Part shown: positions 1-11,210 of the stretch, piece by piece
Position numbering within the stretch: the first letter of the stretch is position 1
How the letters are laid out: every line of letters begins with the position of its first letter
Origin: Apodospora peruviana
Lineage: Eukaryota > Ascomycota > Sordariomycetes > Sordariales > Lasiosphaeriaceae
DNA: 64,000 nt
Assembly: GCA_033439685.1 (NCBI GenBank)
Contig: JAUEDM010000006.1
Coordinates: forward strand, 2,852,001-2,916,000
Reading direction: 5' to 3'
Notes under the pieces: generated by a model
What the model was told of the DNA's origin: nothing
The model's database searches: none
What the model saw: only the letters and a program-made list of their open reading frames with translations
Position numbers and translations under genes: made by a program

Positions 1-808
1 AAGAGCGAATGTAGGACGGTGATATGACTTGGCCAAAACCAAAACCAACCACGCCGTTGCTTCAAACTATTAGGGGATGACCATGTTAAACTTCTTGGCT
101 TGGCACCCCTCGAAACTCTTTCAGGTGCTGTGTCATCAAGCAAATCGACGACCCGTTGCCAGGTGTCATCAGTGGCCACCGAGCCGTAGATGATAAGAGC
201 CCGGCGCGGCGCCGAGCGCTTATCGCATCCCATCATCCAGAAATTTAGGTGTCATTTTGAATGATTGAATCCCATTCGTCATCATTTTTATGAACTTCAC
301 ATTTGAGAATCAATTGAATAAAACAATGCTTATGTCTTTGCATTCAAAGAGGTGCAGATATGAACTGTATTCGACTGTTCACCGAGGAGAATGACAACTC
401 TTAATCTAACACTGCAGGTCGCTCACAGGTCCAACGCCAATGGGAGTAGCTTCAGTTTCAAGGTCCTTTTTAAAGGGTGGTGATATATTTGTACCAATCT
501 TGCTATTCAGCAACCCAACTCAAAACGGCTCAAGGCCCAAGGAGCAGAAGATTGACAGTATAGTCCCGAAGAACCACTGACAGAGCATTTGATTGATGCA
601 TTCACGCCAACCCAGACGAGAAGAGGACAGGACGCCCAGATCTCAAGGCAGCAGCGAAGCTTTCTCTCTGCACACAGACACGTCGATACAGCACGGCGGA
701 GGAAGCTGTATCAACTTAAGAGTGTGCAATCGGTGAAGTTCCAGGAGTGGGGAGTGGGGGCGGGTGATAATAATCCGCCAAATAATCAAAACACCAAGGA
801 CCAAAGTG
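1..808. other. Intergenic, no gene seen
   Basis: I see no convincing reading frame here. The right end is probably the 3' untranslated region of the minus-strand RING-CH gene, whose stop codon lies at 809-811. The longest ORFs have neither an ATG with coding-like composition nor recognisable motifs. Confidence 0.6.
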
Positions 809-1867
809 CTACCTATCCTTTCTCGATTCATTGATGGCTGGTTGACCAGCCTCGTCGTCCTCGTCTTCGTCATCATCCTCCTGGATGTCGACAACCTGCT
901 CGGTTGCCTTCTCAAGAGCTCGCTCCGTAAGATGGCTCACAAGTTTCCAAGTGGCCTATAAAAATATTAGCATGATTGAGAAACCGGACCAGATAGATAT
1001 CCAACATACACCTAGGAACGTGAAAACCCCAACAATGACGACGACATAGTTGATAGACTCCATCCTATCCCTGCCGGTCCCTCTGCGACGGCCACCCACA
1101 CCAGCACGGACGTTGAACCAATGCCAAGGAGACATGGCAAAGAAGGTCTTGAGGAAACCCAAGAGACCAAGCGACATGAATCCCTTGGCGAAGTGGTACC
1201 ACCAGCCGCCCGGCTGATCATCGTCAAGGATCGGATAGTAGCTGCCGTCAGCATCCGAAAGGACCTCGACAACGCTGCCCAACGGATCAACCCAGAGGTT
1301 GATGATGGGATCGGCGACAAAGCCAAGCAAGAAGACGGTAAAGAGCAGGATAGACATGGTTATGGCAGCCCGCAACACCTTGCTTGACAACCAGCGTCCG
1401 TATCGAAGCCGCTGCATGCGGTACTGGAACTGACAGGTCGGACACTGCCAGAAGTTCCTGTCTGCTAGGGGCTGGGACAGTCTCCACGCCTGAAGGCAGC
1501 CCTCGTGGACGTATTTCTGAGACCCTTTGCATTTGCAAGGGCTGATCAGCCGGCCGAGCTCCGGGTCATCGGATACATATCTCACACGCGCGCGCGATCC
1601 GAAGAGGGCCCCGCCAAGTGACTCGTCGATATCGGTCTTTGGGAAGACTTCCTCCAAGCAAATGCGGCAGGTCCGAGGTCTGTAGTATCGCCTTCGCTGC
1701 GGTCTAGACTGCGCGCTCGGCCCAGGCGCTGCTCCGGTGCTGTCGGGGTCCTGCTGTGGATGAGGCGGCGTTGGCGGCGGCGCGGGTTCGTTGTCTCCCA
1801 GGTCGCCATCTGGCGGGTCCATGCTCGATGGCCATGACCACTGCGCTCCCGTGGGAATGGAGTCCAT
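809..1867 (-). CDS. RING-CH (MARCH-type) membrane E3 ubiquitin ligase
   Basis: Two exons, complement(809..955, 1010..1867), give 334 aa. The donor GTATGT is at 1009 and the acceptor TATAG ends at 956, phase 0. Residues 1-60 are Pro-rich and disordered. A C4HC3 RING-CH finger follows, with ligands Cys67, Cys70, Cys111, Cys113, His121, Cys124, Cys142 and Cys145 and a 40-residue insert between the second and third ligand. Hydrophobic segments lie at about 167-190, 225-245 and 272-290. The second exon adds a very acidic tail (runs of Asp/Glu). Members of this family are E2-recruiting ligases in ER, Golgi or endosomal membranes. The substrate cannot be told from sequence. An unspliced reading would stop early and lose the acidic tail. 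The family call is firm; the orthologue is not identified. Confidence 0.88.
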
Positions 1868-2650
1868 GGTTTTCAGCTGGGCATCAGTTCCCTCCTAAAT
1901 GATTGACAAAGCTTCTAGCGGAGAAGATTTCAACACGGAGAAAAGCAGGTTGAGTTGTGGAAGAAATGATGATGGAAGTCGCCGAAAGCGAAAGGTGGTC
2001 AAATACCTACCCCAACCCGCTCTAAGGTTTTCGAAATCCATAGAAAGGCTTGGGGTGACGTCCATCTTACCTTTTCTTGTGCTTCTCCAGCATTGTAACC
2101 TCTTGAACGGAACAACCGTTAAAGAAGGGCCAAGTGACCCTCATTCAAGGTTCGACACAATTTCTAGTCTGCCGCAAAAAAGGTCTGCAGCGGATGTAAA
2201 TTTGGAATAAGGTGAAAACTTTGGGTTGAAGGAAAGAAAGTTGCCTTTTACTGAATCAGTGTGCGGTTTCCCTTTCGGGCCTAGATCGTCCCGTGCCGTG
2301 GTGGGCCATCAAGGCCCTGAAGCCTCCGAACTTCCAGGTGACGGTGCCAGCCTTCAGGCGACAGGACCCACTGCAGCATCAGTTCAGCGGCTCAGCCAAT
2401 CAGCAGGCTCAATGCACCTCTCTCGCCAGACGGGAGCTCAGACCAGGCTGAGTGAGGGAGCTCAGGTCGGACCCGGACCTTCGACGCGCAACATCCCCGT
2501 GCCTGGCCCATCTCCCTTGGTGAGCTAGCTTCGCGAACGACGACGAGAGCTTCGAACCTCGACACAACACCGCAACCTCGACCCACAAGAACTTGCAACC
2601 CATTCTTGCGATCAAGTGTTTGCAGGTTAACCGATTCATAATCCGACAAA
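1868..2650. other. Divergent promoter region, RING-CH / proteasome alpha2
   Basis: This 783-bp space separates two divergently transcribed genes and should hold both promoters and leaders. ORFs within it overlap on both strands and lack coding features. I see no tRNA or repeat. Confidence 0.5.
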
Positions 2651-3794
2651 ATGGCGGACAGATACTCCTTCTCCCTCACCACCTTCTCGCCCAGGTAAGC
2701 CCGATCACCGCCGTCTGCTCCGCTGGACGCTGTATATATACGGACCAAGCTTGCTAACACACGACTGCGTAGCGGGAAGCTCGTTCAAATCGGTTCGTTG
2801 AATTCCACACGACTTGCTTCATACCAGCCATCTTTACTAACTGACCGCCAAAACAAAACAGAATATGCCCTGAACGCCGTCAACCAAGGTGTAACAGCTC
2901 TCGGCATCAAGGGTAACTTTCACCTCCCACTCCCCTCCCCTCCAGAACCCTTCCACGAAATCTAATCTAACGAATCATACAGCCACCAACGGCATCGTCC
3001 TTGCCACGGAAAAGAAATCATCCTCCCCGCTCGCCGACCCCTCCTCCCTGTCCAAGATCAGCCTCATCACCCCCAACATCGGGATGGTCTACTCAGGCAT
3101 GGGGCCCGACTACAGAGTCCTGGTCGACCGCGCCCGCAAAGTCTCGCACACGGGCTACAAGCGCATCTACAACGAGTACCCGCCGACGAGAATATTAGTC
3201 CAGGACGTGGCGCGCGTGATGCAGGAGGCGACGCAGTCGGGTGGTGTCCGTCCGTACGGCGTCTCGCTGTTGGTGGCTGGCTGGGACGAGGGCATTCTTC
3301 CTGAGTCGGAAGAGGAGGCAGCAGGAGCAGCTCCGGTGATGGGAGACGACGATGACGAGAAAAAGAAGCACCCCACCGGCAAGACGGGCGGTATCCTCAA
3401 GGGCGGCCCCATGCTGTACCAGGTCGATCCCTCGGGCAGCTATTTTCCCTGGAAGGCGACCGCTATCGGCAAAAGCGCGACGACGGCCAAGACGTTCTTG
3501 GAGAAGCGGTATACCGAGGGCTTGGAGTTGGAGGACGCGGTGCATATTGCGCTGCTGACGCTCAAGGAGACGATTGAGGGGGAGATGAATGGGGAGACGA
3601 TTGAGATTGGTAGGTTTTTGCAACTGCGTTTGATCATATTATGTGTTTATTGGTGACTGACTTTGGGGTTTTTAGGTATTGTTGGACCACCAGCAGACCA
3701 TCTTCTTGGTGTTGAGGGCGTCGAGGGCGCGAAAGGACCTCGGTTCAGGAAGCTTACTCCCCAGGAGATTGAGGATTACCTTACGAATCTATAA
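2651..3794 (+). CDS. PRE8: 20S proteasome subunit alpha type 2
   Basis: Five exons, join(2651..2694, 2773..2792, 2862..2912, 2983..3609, 3676..3794), give 286 aa. The N-terminus has the alpha-subunit signature (Tyr-Ser-Phe-Ser at 5-8, then GKLVQIEYAL at 16-25), followed by the conserved LYQVDPSGSYF near 183-193. Alpha2 is part of the outer ring that gates the 20S core and has no catalytic threonine. Compared with the roughly 250-residue yeast Pre8, the extra length is mostly an acidic then basic, Gly-rich insertion at about 141-181, between the Gly-Trp-Asp and Leu-Tyr-Gln-Val-Asp-Pro segments. The start is the first ATG and gives a perfect family N-terminus. The four small introns all have good GT-AG borders. 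The gene converges on the RCC1-like gene, with about 150 bp between stop codons. Confidence 0.95.
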
Positions 3795-3945
3795 ATCGAT
3801 GGAGAGGGTTTGAGGGTAGGTACCTTAGGCAGGGCGTTATTTTGATGGGATGACGAAAGCGAAATTCCATTTCACAGTTTGTACAATAGAGAAGGGCGAC
3901 AATGATAAGAAAGAGCCCCAGACAACCTTTGTTTCCGCGGAGGCA

Positions 3946-5149
3946 TTAATTGAGGCTCTTATTTACTTTTTCTTTCCTGCCAAATCTATAGGTGTCATTG
4001 CTGCGAACAATCACGAACGAGTTCCTCGGCCCGGCTACAACGGCCGCAATCGATTTCCCTCCTTGCTCGACGCCAGGAATGTGCACTAGCGTCCATTCAC
4101 CAATAAATGACTTAGTGTCCGGGGGGAACCCGAGCTGGCCGCTGCTGTTATCCCCGACCACGTACAGCTCGTTGTCCGTGGTCAGCGCGAGGAGATGGTC
4201 ATCTCCGATTGCAATATCAGCAATATCTTTGTTGTTGATATCGACCGGTGTTGGGCGGTCGGTTAGATAATCTGCCAGTATTGTTGGAGATGATTTTGAG
4301 GCTGAGGCGGGCGATGGCTGGCCCCATATGTAGAGGTCGTTGCCCGCTGTCAGGGCGGCAAGAGTATAACCGCCTGCAGAAAGCTTTCTGGTGGGTCCCG
4401 TGGGGAGGTCGGCGAGGTCTGGGACGTGGGATGGGACGGTTGCTGGGTTTTGAGGGTCAACTTCTCTGCCTAGACAGGCAGCGTAGCGCTCGTCTGCTGC
4501 TCCCCAGGTGTAGACTTGTCCTGAGGTTGAGAGGGCTGCGAAGCCGGTTGAGTATGATACTAGCTGAGTTATGGCTTGACCTTGTGGTAAAGAGAAGGAG
4601 GTTTTGTTGTCCGTGTTGGAGATGGGGTCGTGGATGGAGGGGTGTTGGGTTATGGAGTTTGTTGCGTTATCGTAGGCTATGTTTTTTGGTAAGTTTGGTA
4701 TCCGGTTGCACAAGTGGCAATATCTGACTAAGTAGGTGGGTGGTCATTCATTACCTACGACGATGCCGTTGGATGCTTCGACAAAGTTGGTGGGAATCTC
4801 GTCGTCACCAGCCGTACGGATACGCAACGCGGCCTCTTCGCGGCCCTTTGGTATCATTCCTGCCGATCGGAGACCCATCGGTCTTGAGTTGACTTTTGCT
4901 CTCAAGTTAATAAATACATCATATCAGGTAGGATTTTACATGTTTGATTGGCTGATCTACTTTTTAGAACTTACCCAATGTATAAGACAGAAATGGCCTG
5001 ACATGATCAATAACCTCATCCCGCAAGACACAAGTAAATGCATGGATATCATCAGGCTCCGTCTTCTCTGGTGGAGGAGAGGCGGTGTTGCTGTGATGGT
5101 CAAAGTGTAGCTGATTCCAGGCGTTGAACCCAGAAGCATACAACTCCAT
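3946..5149 (-). CDS. RCC1-repeat (beta-propeller) protein
   Basis: Three exons, complement(3946..4676, 4755..4898, 4975..5149), give 349 aa. The donors are GTAAGT at 4974 and GTAATG at 4754. The start MELYASGFNAWNQL is a typical RCC1 first blade. Later blades show Gly-Phe-Ala-Ala-Leu, VYTWGAADERY, YTLAALTAGNDLYIWG and HLLALTTDNELYVVGDNSSGQLG. RCC1-fold proteins are seven-bladed propellers that act as scaffolds or exchange factors. The size is close to yeast Ats1/Kti13 rather than to the chromatin RCC1 Ran exchange factor, but I cannot assign a specific role. The donor of intron 2 could instead be paired with a nearer acceptor. The chosen join keeps frame and removes a stretch with no propeller similarity. 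The gene diverges from the Dicer gene over 624 bp. Confidence 0.78.
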
Positions 5150-5773
5150 GATTACTACCGGACAATTAATGATGACAGCAACTATTTCCTGATCTAGGAT
5201 TATTTTGCAATTGTTGAGCCAAGATGGATACCGGAAGAGAAAGGCAGACGCGGCAGCCGTGACAGCGATGACGAGTCCCGTTACGGGTTCGCTCTTGGGG
5301 AAGATTCGGCTCCGCAAGACCCACCGCTCCGGCGTCGGGGTGCCGCACCACCCACTCCACCTTTCGGCAGCTGGTCCCCCGTCGACGTTCGCCCGTACTC
5401 GACGGCTTCAGCAACGTAATTGGACGCCTTGTTGGGCACACGAAAGGCCTCATTTGTAGGCCTCCCCATGCTACGTACCCAAGTTTCCGAGATACAGGCC
5501 TATTAACTGAGGAAAGACGGCATTGGTTGACAGCCGCTAGCCACTGCAGAAACCATCAAAGCCATTCTTGATGGGCCTCCCGCATGAAACTTCAGGTTGT
5601 GGCACGAGACTTATACGGCTCTCTTCAGTTGAGAACAATCATGTTCACAGAATGCCACCAACTCTTGAAAATATTATTATGGAGTCTGAACTCGTCTGAT
5701 CAGCAGTCGACACGGAGTTATTGAAGCCGGTTTCTTGTCAACTTGCCTCATCAGAGTCCAGGGATCGCGGGCC
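5150..5773. other. Divergent promoter region, RCC1-like / Dicer
   Basis: This 624-bp interval lies between the starts of two divergent genes. The ORFs crossing it on both strands have no recognisable domains. It should contain the promoter of the Dicer gene; no specific motif stands out. Confidence 0.5.
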
Positions 5774-8700
5774 ATGCCTTCACCGCAATCCATACGCGTA
5801 ACACCCCTGCCCGAGGGAGTACGTACGGACGGAGTCATCACCGGCCCATCCACTGATTTCACTCCTCTCCCAGACTCATCCGGTGAAGTCATTGCCAGCA
5901 TGGCACTTCACTATGATGGTTCGGCCTCCGAGTCGGAGTCGAGTGACGAGGCCCTCGACGAGGCTATCATCTCTCCTCTTCCCACAACCGTCTTCGAGGA
6001 CCAACAGTCCAGACCGCCGCCCATCACCACCACCAAGAAGCCTACTGATAGTTCTGGCACCAGCACCCCTTCTGACCAAGGAGAAACCCCTGAGCCTTTG
6101 ACCATGACGCCGCCGTCCGCGCGAGCATACCAGCTCGAGATGCTCGAGGTGAGCCTCAAGGGGAATGTTATTGTTGCTATGGACACGGGAAGCGGCAAAA
6201 CCAGAGTGTAAGTCCACCAGACATCAAAACTGTCCGACAGTCCCCACTGACATACCTGGAAAGAGCGGTCTTACGGATCATCAAAGAGCTCGAACGGAGC
6301 GAAAAGCGAGTTTGGTTTCTCGCCCCAACCGTCGAGCTAGCCGACCAGCAGTTCAGAGTGCTGCAGGCCCAGATCGCCGTCGTCCAGTCCCGGCTCATCT
6401 TGGGCTCCGACAATGTTGACGCCTGGTCGGACCAGCGGACCTGGGACGCCGTCCTGCTCAACATCCGGATCGTCGTGTCGACTTTCCAGATTCTGTTTGA
6501 TGCCGTGCAGCACGATTTCGTCCGGCTCGACTCGCTGAGTTTGATTGTGATTGATGAGGGTACGTTAAACCCACTCTCTGTAGTCCCGTACGCATGCAGC
6601 TGTAAAGTAGGTAGTAACGTATATACAGCGCACAATTGTGTCAAAATGAATGCCGCAGCTAGGCTGATGAAAGAGTTCTACCGGCCGACCAAGGCCGCGG
6701 GACATTACGTGCCCCATATCCTGGGTCTGACGGCATCTCCTCTGATGCGGTTCAATCTGGATGGCATCGATATCCTTGAGGACATCCTCGACGCGGTCTG
6801 CAGAACACCAACTCTGCACCGCGAGGAACTGCTGGCCCAGGTCAACCGTCCCGAGATGATCACCGTCCCGTACGGAACACCTGCAGACAGCACGGAAGTC
6901 ACTTATAGTTTCGCTACAACACGCACCATGGCCAGTCTGAGACAGGTATATCACCAGCTCGACATCATGATGGACCCATACATTCTGCGGCTGCTCAAAA
7001 GCAAGAACACGCCGCGCACCCAGGAGGCTATACGGAAAGCCATGGAGAAACACAACACATACTGCCAACGGCAGATGGAGTCGTTTTGTGCGCGCGCGCT
7101 CGAGATTTGCAAGCAGCTTGGTCCGTGGGCAGCCGACTATTACATCTGGCGAGTGATTTCCGAGTTTACCGAAGCCAACACTCTGTCTGACGAGACGGCG
7201 TCGGAGGAAGAGAGGATATATCTGGCCGCGGCGTTCAAAAAGGTCGAAACACCACCCCCGTTTGGCGTGCCGGACGACAACGATCTATCGCCCAAGGCGC
7301 GCGCCCTCCTCAACATACTCCAACAGGACAGAGAGAACCCAATGGGGATCGTGTTCGTGAAAGAGCGAGCCACCGTCGCGGTCCTCTCCCACGTCCTATC
7401 CGTCCACCCAATCTCTTCTTCCCATCAGAAAACACGCTTCCGCGTCGGGTCGGTAGTGGGCACGTCAAAGATGCCCGGCCGGCGCCGCGATTTCCTCGAC
7501 CTCAGCCGCAAGGAAGACATCTTCTCGCTCGACAACTTCCGCAAGGGGAAAACGAACCTGCTTGTGGCGACAAGCGTGCTGGAGGAAGGCATCGACGTGC
7601 CGGCATGCAACCTGGTCATTTGCTTCGACAAGCTCACCTCCCCCAAATCGTTCATCCAGCGCCGAGGGCGGGCAAGAATGACCACCTCGCAGCTGTATCT
7701 CCTCGTCGAGGACGAGACGGATGAGTCCGCCGCGCAATGGCGCGATTTTGAAGAGCGGATGAAGCAACGGTATGAGGATGACATGCGCGAGAGGAAGCTG
7801 CTCGAGGATTTGGAAGGTGTTGTGGACGGCGAGTTTGCGGATTATCCGATCTTGGTGGCAAACAAAACGGGCGCGAGGCTTACTGTTCAGGACGCAAAGG
7901 GTCATTTGCAACATTTTTGTGCTTCATTGTCGACGAGGCGGTTTGTGGATTGGACGCCGTATTATATTTTTCATGATGTGGAGGGGAATCCGGTGACGAA
8001 TGTTAGCCAACAGACGTTGCTGAAGGCTACCGTCTACCTGCCGGCGTCGCTGAACCCGGAACACCGGAGGTTTACGGGCATGCGCGCGTGGTACTCCGAG
8101 AGGCAGGCTTGCATGGACGCGGCGTTTGTGGCGTATAGAGCCTTGTACGAGGTCGGTTTGGTTAATGATAACCTGCTGCCGTTGCGCGAGGCGGATGTTC
8201 TTGGGCTGCTGGAGCAGCGTGCTGGGTTCGCTTTGGTTAAGGAGCAGCTCGATCCTTGGTATAACATTGCCCTGGCCTGGAAACAGGGGAAGGAGATGTT
8301 TAGGCGGCGGCTGACGATCTTGGGTCCAGCAGATCGTGATCAAGATGGCGATCAGTCGATGCGGTCTCGCGTTACCGCCGAATTCGAGCTGGCTCTGCCC
8401 GTGCCGATACCCTATATGGGCCCGTTGGCGATTTGGTGGGATAGGGACTCGAGGTGGGAAGTCAGTGTCGGGACGGATATGTCGGTTTCATCGAAAGAAG
8501 ATGATGGCGGTGTTCGTCTTACCGCAGCCGACGACACCGAGGAACCAGAGGCAAAAGACCACACCGGTGCGCTGCTCGCGTTCGCATTCGGGTACCGCCA
8601 GCGCTACCGCAAGCCGGTCGTCCCGGGAGTACAGTATGCCGTCCGGCTGGTGTCGTTGGATCGGCCGGACCTCAACGCAGACGACATGAGCAGGCTAGAA

Positions 8701-10521
8701 TTTGCCGTCGATATGGTCGGCCGGCAGATACTTCCCCAACACCTCATCCGGCATCCCGTCGATTTTGATCATCCGTACATTTACATGGGCCACATGCCGA
8801 CGAAGCCGACGGTCGATCTGATCGGGAGGCCCTATCGCGGGTTCAACGAGGCGCCCGAAGACGCCGCATACGTCGTCGTCCGCAACTGGCCCAAGAAGGC
8901 GGGTTTCTTCCGGCAGCCGAACCCTCAACCATCAAAAAACCTGGAGGTGCCGCTTGTAGCGAAGCCGTACCCTCGAGTTCTGCCGGCCGATCAGGTTAGG
9001 GTGGACAGTATCCCATCCGTCTTCACCCATGCCGGGATGTTGGTCCCGGCCATCACGAGCGCTCTGGAAATCCATCTTGTCGCGGCGGACCTGCTGGCTG
9101 CGCGTCTGTCTGAGCTCGATATCACGGAGGAGCACCTATCTCTAGTCGTCACGGCGATCTGCGCGACCGCTGCCCGGGCGCCGACCGACTACGAACGCAT
9201 CGAGTTCCTGGGCGACTCGATCCTCAAGTTCTGCACGACCATCAACGCGGCAGCAAAGAACCTCCTCTGGCCTGAGGGATATCTATCGCTCTACAAGGAC
9301 AAGATCGTCGCCAACTCACGCCTCGCCCGCGCGGCAGTCGATTTCGGTCTAGATCGGTACATCATCTACAAGTCGTTTACGCTGCACAAGTGGCAGCCCA
9401 TGAACGTAGATGAGCTTTTGGAAAAAGCTGGCAACAACGGGTCTGCCACCAAGATGAGGCAGCTGCCCACCAAGACGCTGGCCGACGTGGTCGAGGCGCT
9501 GATCGGCGTGGCGTATATCGTTGGGGGCGGGCCGAAGGCGCTGCAGTGCATATCGATGTTCCTCCCAGACGTCAAGTGGCAGAGCATCGACGACGGACGG
9601 GAGATATTGTACAATAATGCTTTGTCGAGACACACGCTACCTGTAACCATGCGGCCGCTAGAGGAGCTGATAGGGTACAGTTTTACGAAAAAATCGCTGC
9701 TGGTCGAGGCGATGACACACTGTTCGTACACCGGGCCCGACAGCATCGCGTGTCTGGACCGACTGGAGTTTGTGGGGGACTCGATTTTGGATTATGTGGT
9801 GGTCAAGCACCTGTTTGGGATTGTGGACCCGAGACCGCTGGAGAACTCGGAGATGCATCTGCTCCGGACGGCGCTGGTGAACGGGGACCTTCTGGCGTTC
9901 TTGGTTATGGAGTGGGCGCTCGATGTGGAGATTACCGTGCTTGCTTCCCCTGATAATGATCCTATCAGTTCTGCAAAGGAGAAGGCCAAGATACCGTTCT
10001 GGTCGTTCATGCGGCACTCGTCGCCGGACATAGGCATGATCCAGCGGGAGACGGGGAAACGGTACGAAGCGTTACGGGGGGAGATCCACGAGGCGCTCTT
10101 CGGGAACGGGACTACTTGGTACTACCCCTGGGCGCAGTTGGCACGATTACAGGCACAAAAGTCTTACTCGGACATATTCGAGAGTTTGTTGGGTGCTGTC
10201 TGGGTGGACTCCGGGTCGCTGGACGAGTGCGAGAAGGTTGTCGAACGGATTGGGATATTGCCGCTGTTTAGAAGATTGAGGCAGGGTGGCGTGCACATGT
10301 TGCATCCGAAGGAGGAGTTGGGAAGACTGGCGGGGAATTTGAAGGTGGATTATCAGGTTGCTGTTGCTGTGACTGGTTTGGATGAGCGGGAGTTTGAGTG
10401 CCGTGTTGTGCTTGGGGAGGAGAGGTGTGTTGCCCATGTGGACAAGTGTCTTACAAAGGAGGAGGCGAGGGTCAGGGCGGCGGCGGAGGCATGTCGGGTG
10501 TTGAAGGCTGAGAGCTCGTGA
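5774..10521 (+). CDS. dcl2: Dicer-like protein 2, RNA silencing endoribonuclease
   Basis: Three exons, join(5774..6207, 6264..6559, 6629..10521), give 1540 aa, close to DCL-2 of Neurospora. Domain order: a Ser/Asp-rich N-terminus (1-115); DExD/H helicase with Walker A MDTGSGKT (136-143) and DEAH (242-245); helicase C with SVLEEGIDVP (about 558) and QRRGRARM (about 586); a dimerisation fold (about 660-760); RNase IIIa with ERIEFLGDS (about 1097) and DVVEALIGV (about 1194); RNase IIIb with LEFVGDSILDY (about 1286) and SDIFESLLGAVW (about 1423); and a C-terminal dsRBD-like segment (about 1470-1540). I see no clear PAZ motif. The enzyme cuts dsRNA into small RNAs for quelling and antiviral defence. 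Both RNase III sites keep their acidic residues, so it should be active. DCL-2 rather than DCL-1 is inferred from length and domain make-up. An in-frame 69-nt intron splits DEAH. Confidence 0.95.
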
Positions 10522-11210
10522 TTTATCTTTGTTATTTGAGGTAAGTATGGACGGGGACTATGGGTGGTTGACAAGTTGAATATTCATTTGCTGGAAGGTT
10601 ATATCCAAGACTGCTGGATTCTGCATGTATTGTTTACTTGGATATAGCGACATATAATATATTGAGTCTATAAGACTTCTAGGGTAATTCTATATAACCC
10701 GTAGTTATTAGGCTCTGAACTTGATAACCAAGTTACTCGGATAAATATTGGGAAAAGGGGGCCCCTGAACTCTCTCAGGGTCAGGGCCGAAAAACTTGGC
10801 TGCCTGTCTTTTGCCAGCTGCGTCGGGGTGGCACAGTCCCGAGTATCCGGTGCGGCGTGAGGCGTGTGAGGCGGCACAAATGCCTCCGATTGAACGGCAG
10901 TCCACCCACTGACATCGTTGTATCCGTAACCCGCCAGTGGTTCGTTCAAGCCTCGTCTCAACCCCAACCAAAGATCGTAACGAGCGCTCATCGTTTTGCG
11001 TACCGTGGCCTCGCCGAACAAAGACGGCAACCGGCCCCACCGCAAAATGCTGCTCGCCAGCAATGTTGCAAGCGATGCACCACTAGTAACATCTCCAAGC
11101 GAACCGTGACCTGCCGACGCCGTTTCAATCGATGACCGAGCCACCCAGGCTAGGAGCCCCGAACCTAGACCTAGGACCCGACATCACAGCCCAGCCCGAG
11201 CAAGCACATC
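10522..11210. other. Intergenic, dcl2 3' end and rgp1 promoter
   Basis: This is 689 bp between two plus-strand genes. The left part is AT-rich and suits a 3' UTR. ORFs at 10668-11144 on the minus strand lack motifs. I see no repeat or RNA gene. Confidence 0.5.
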
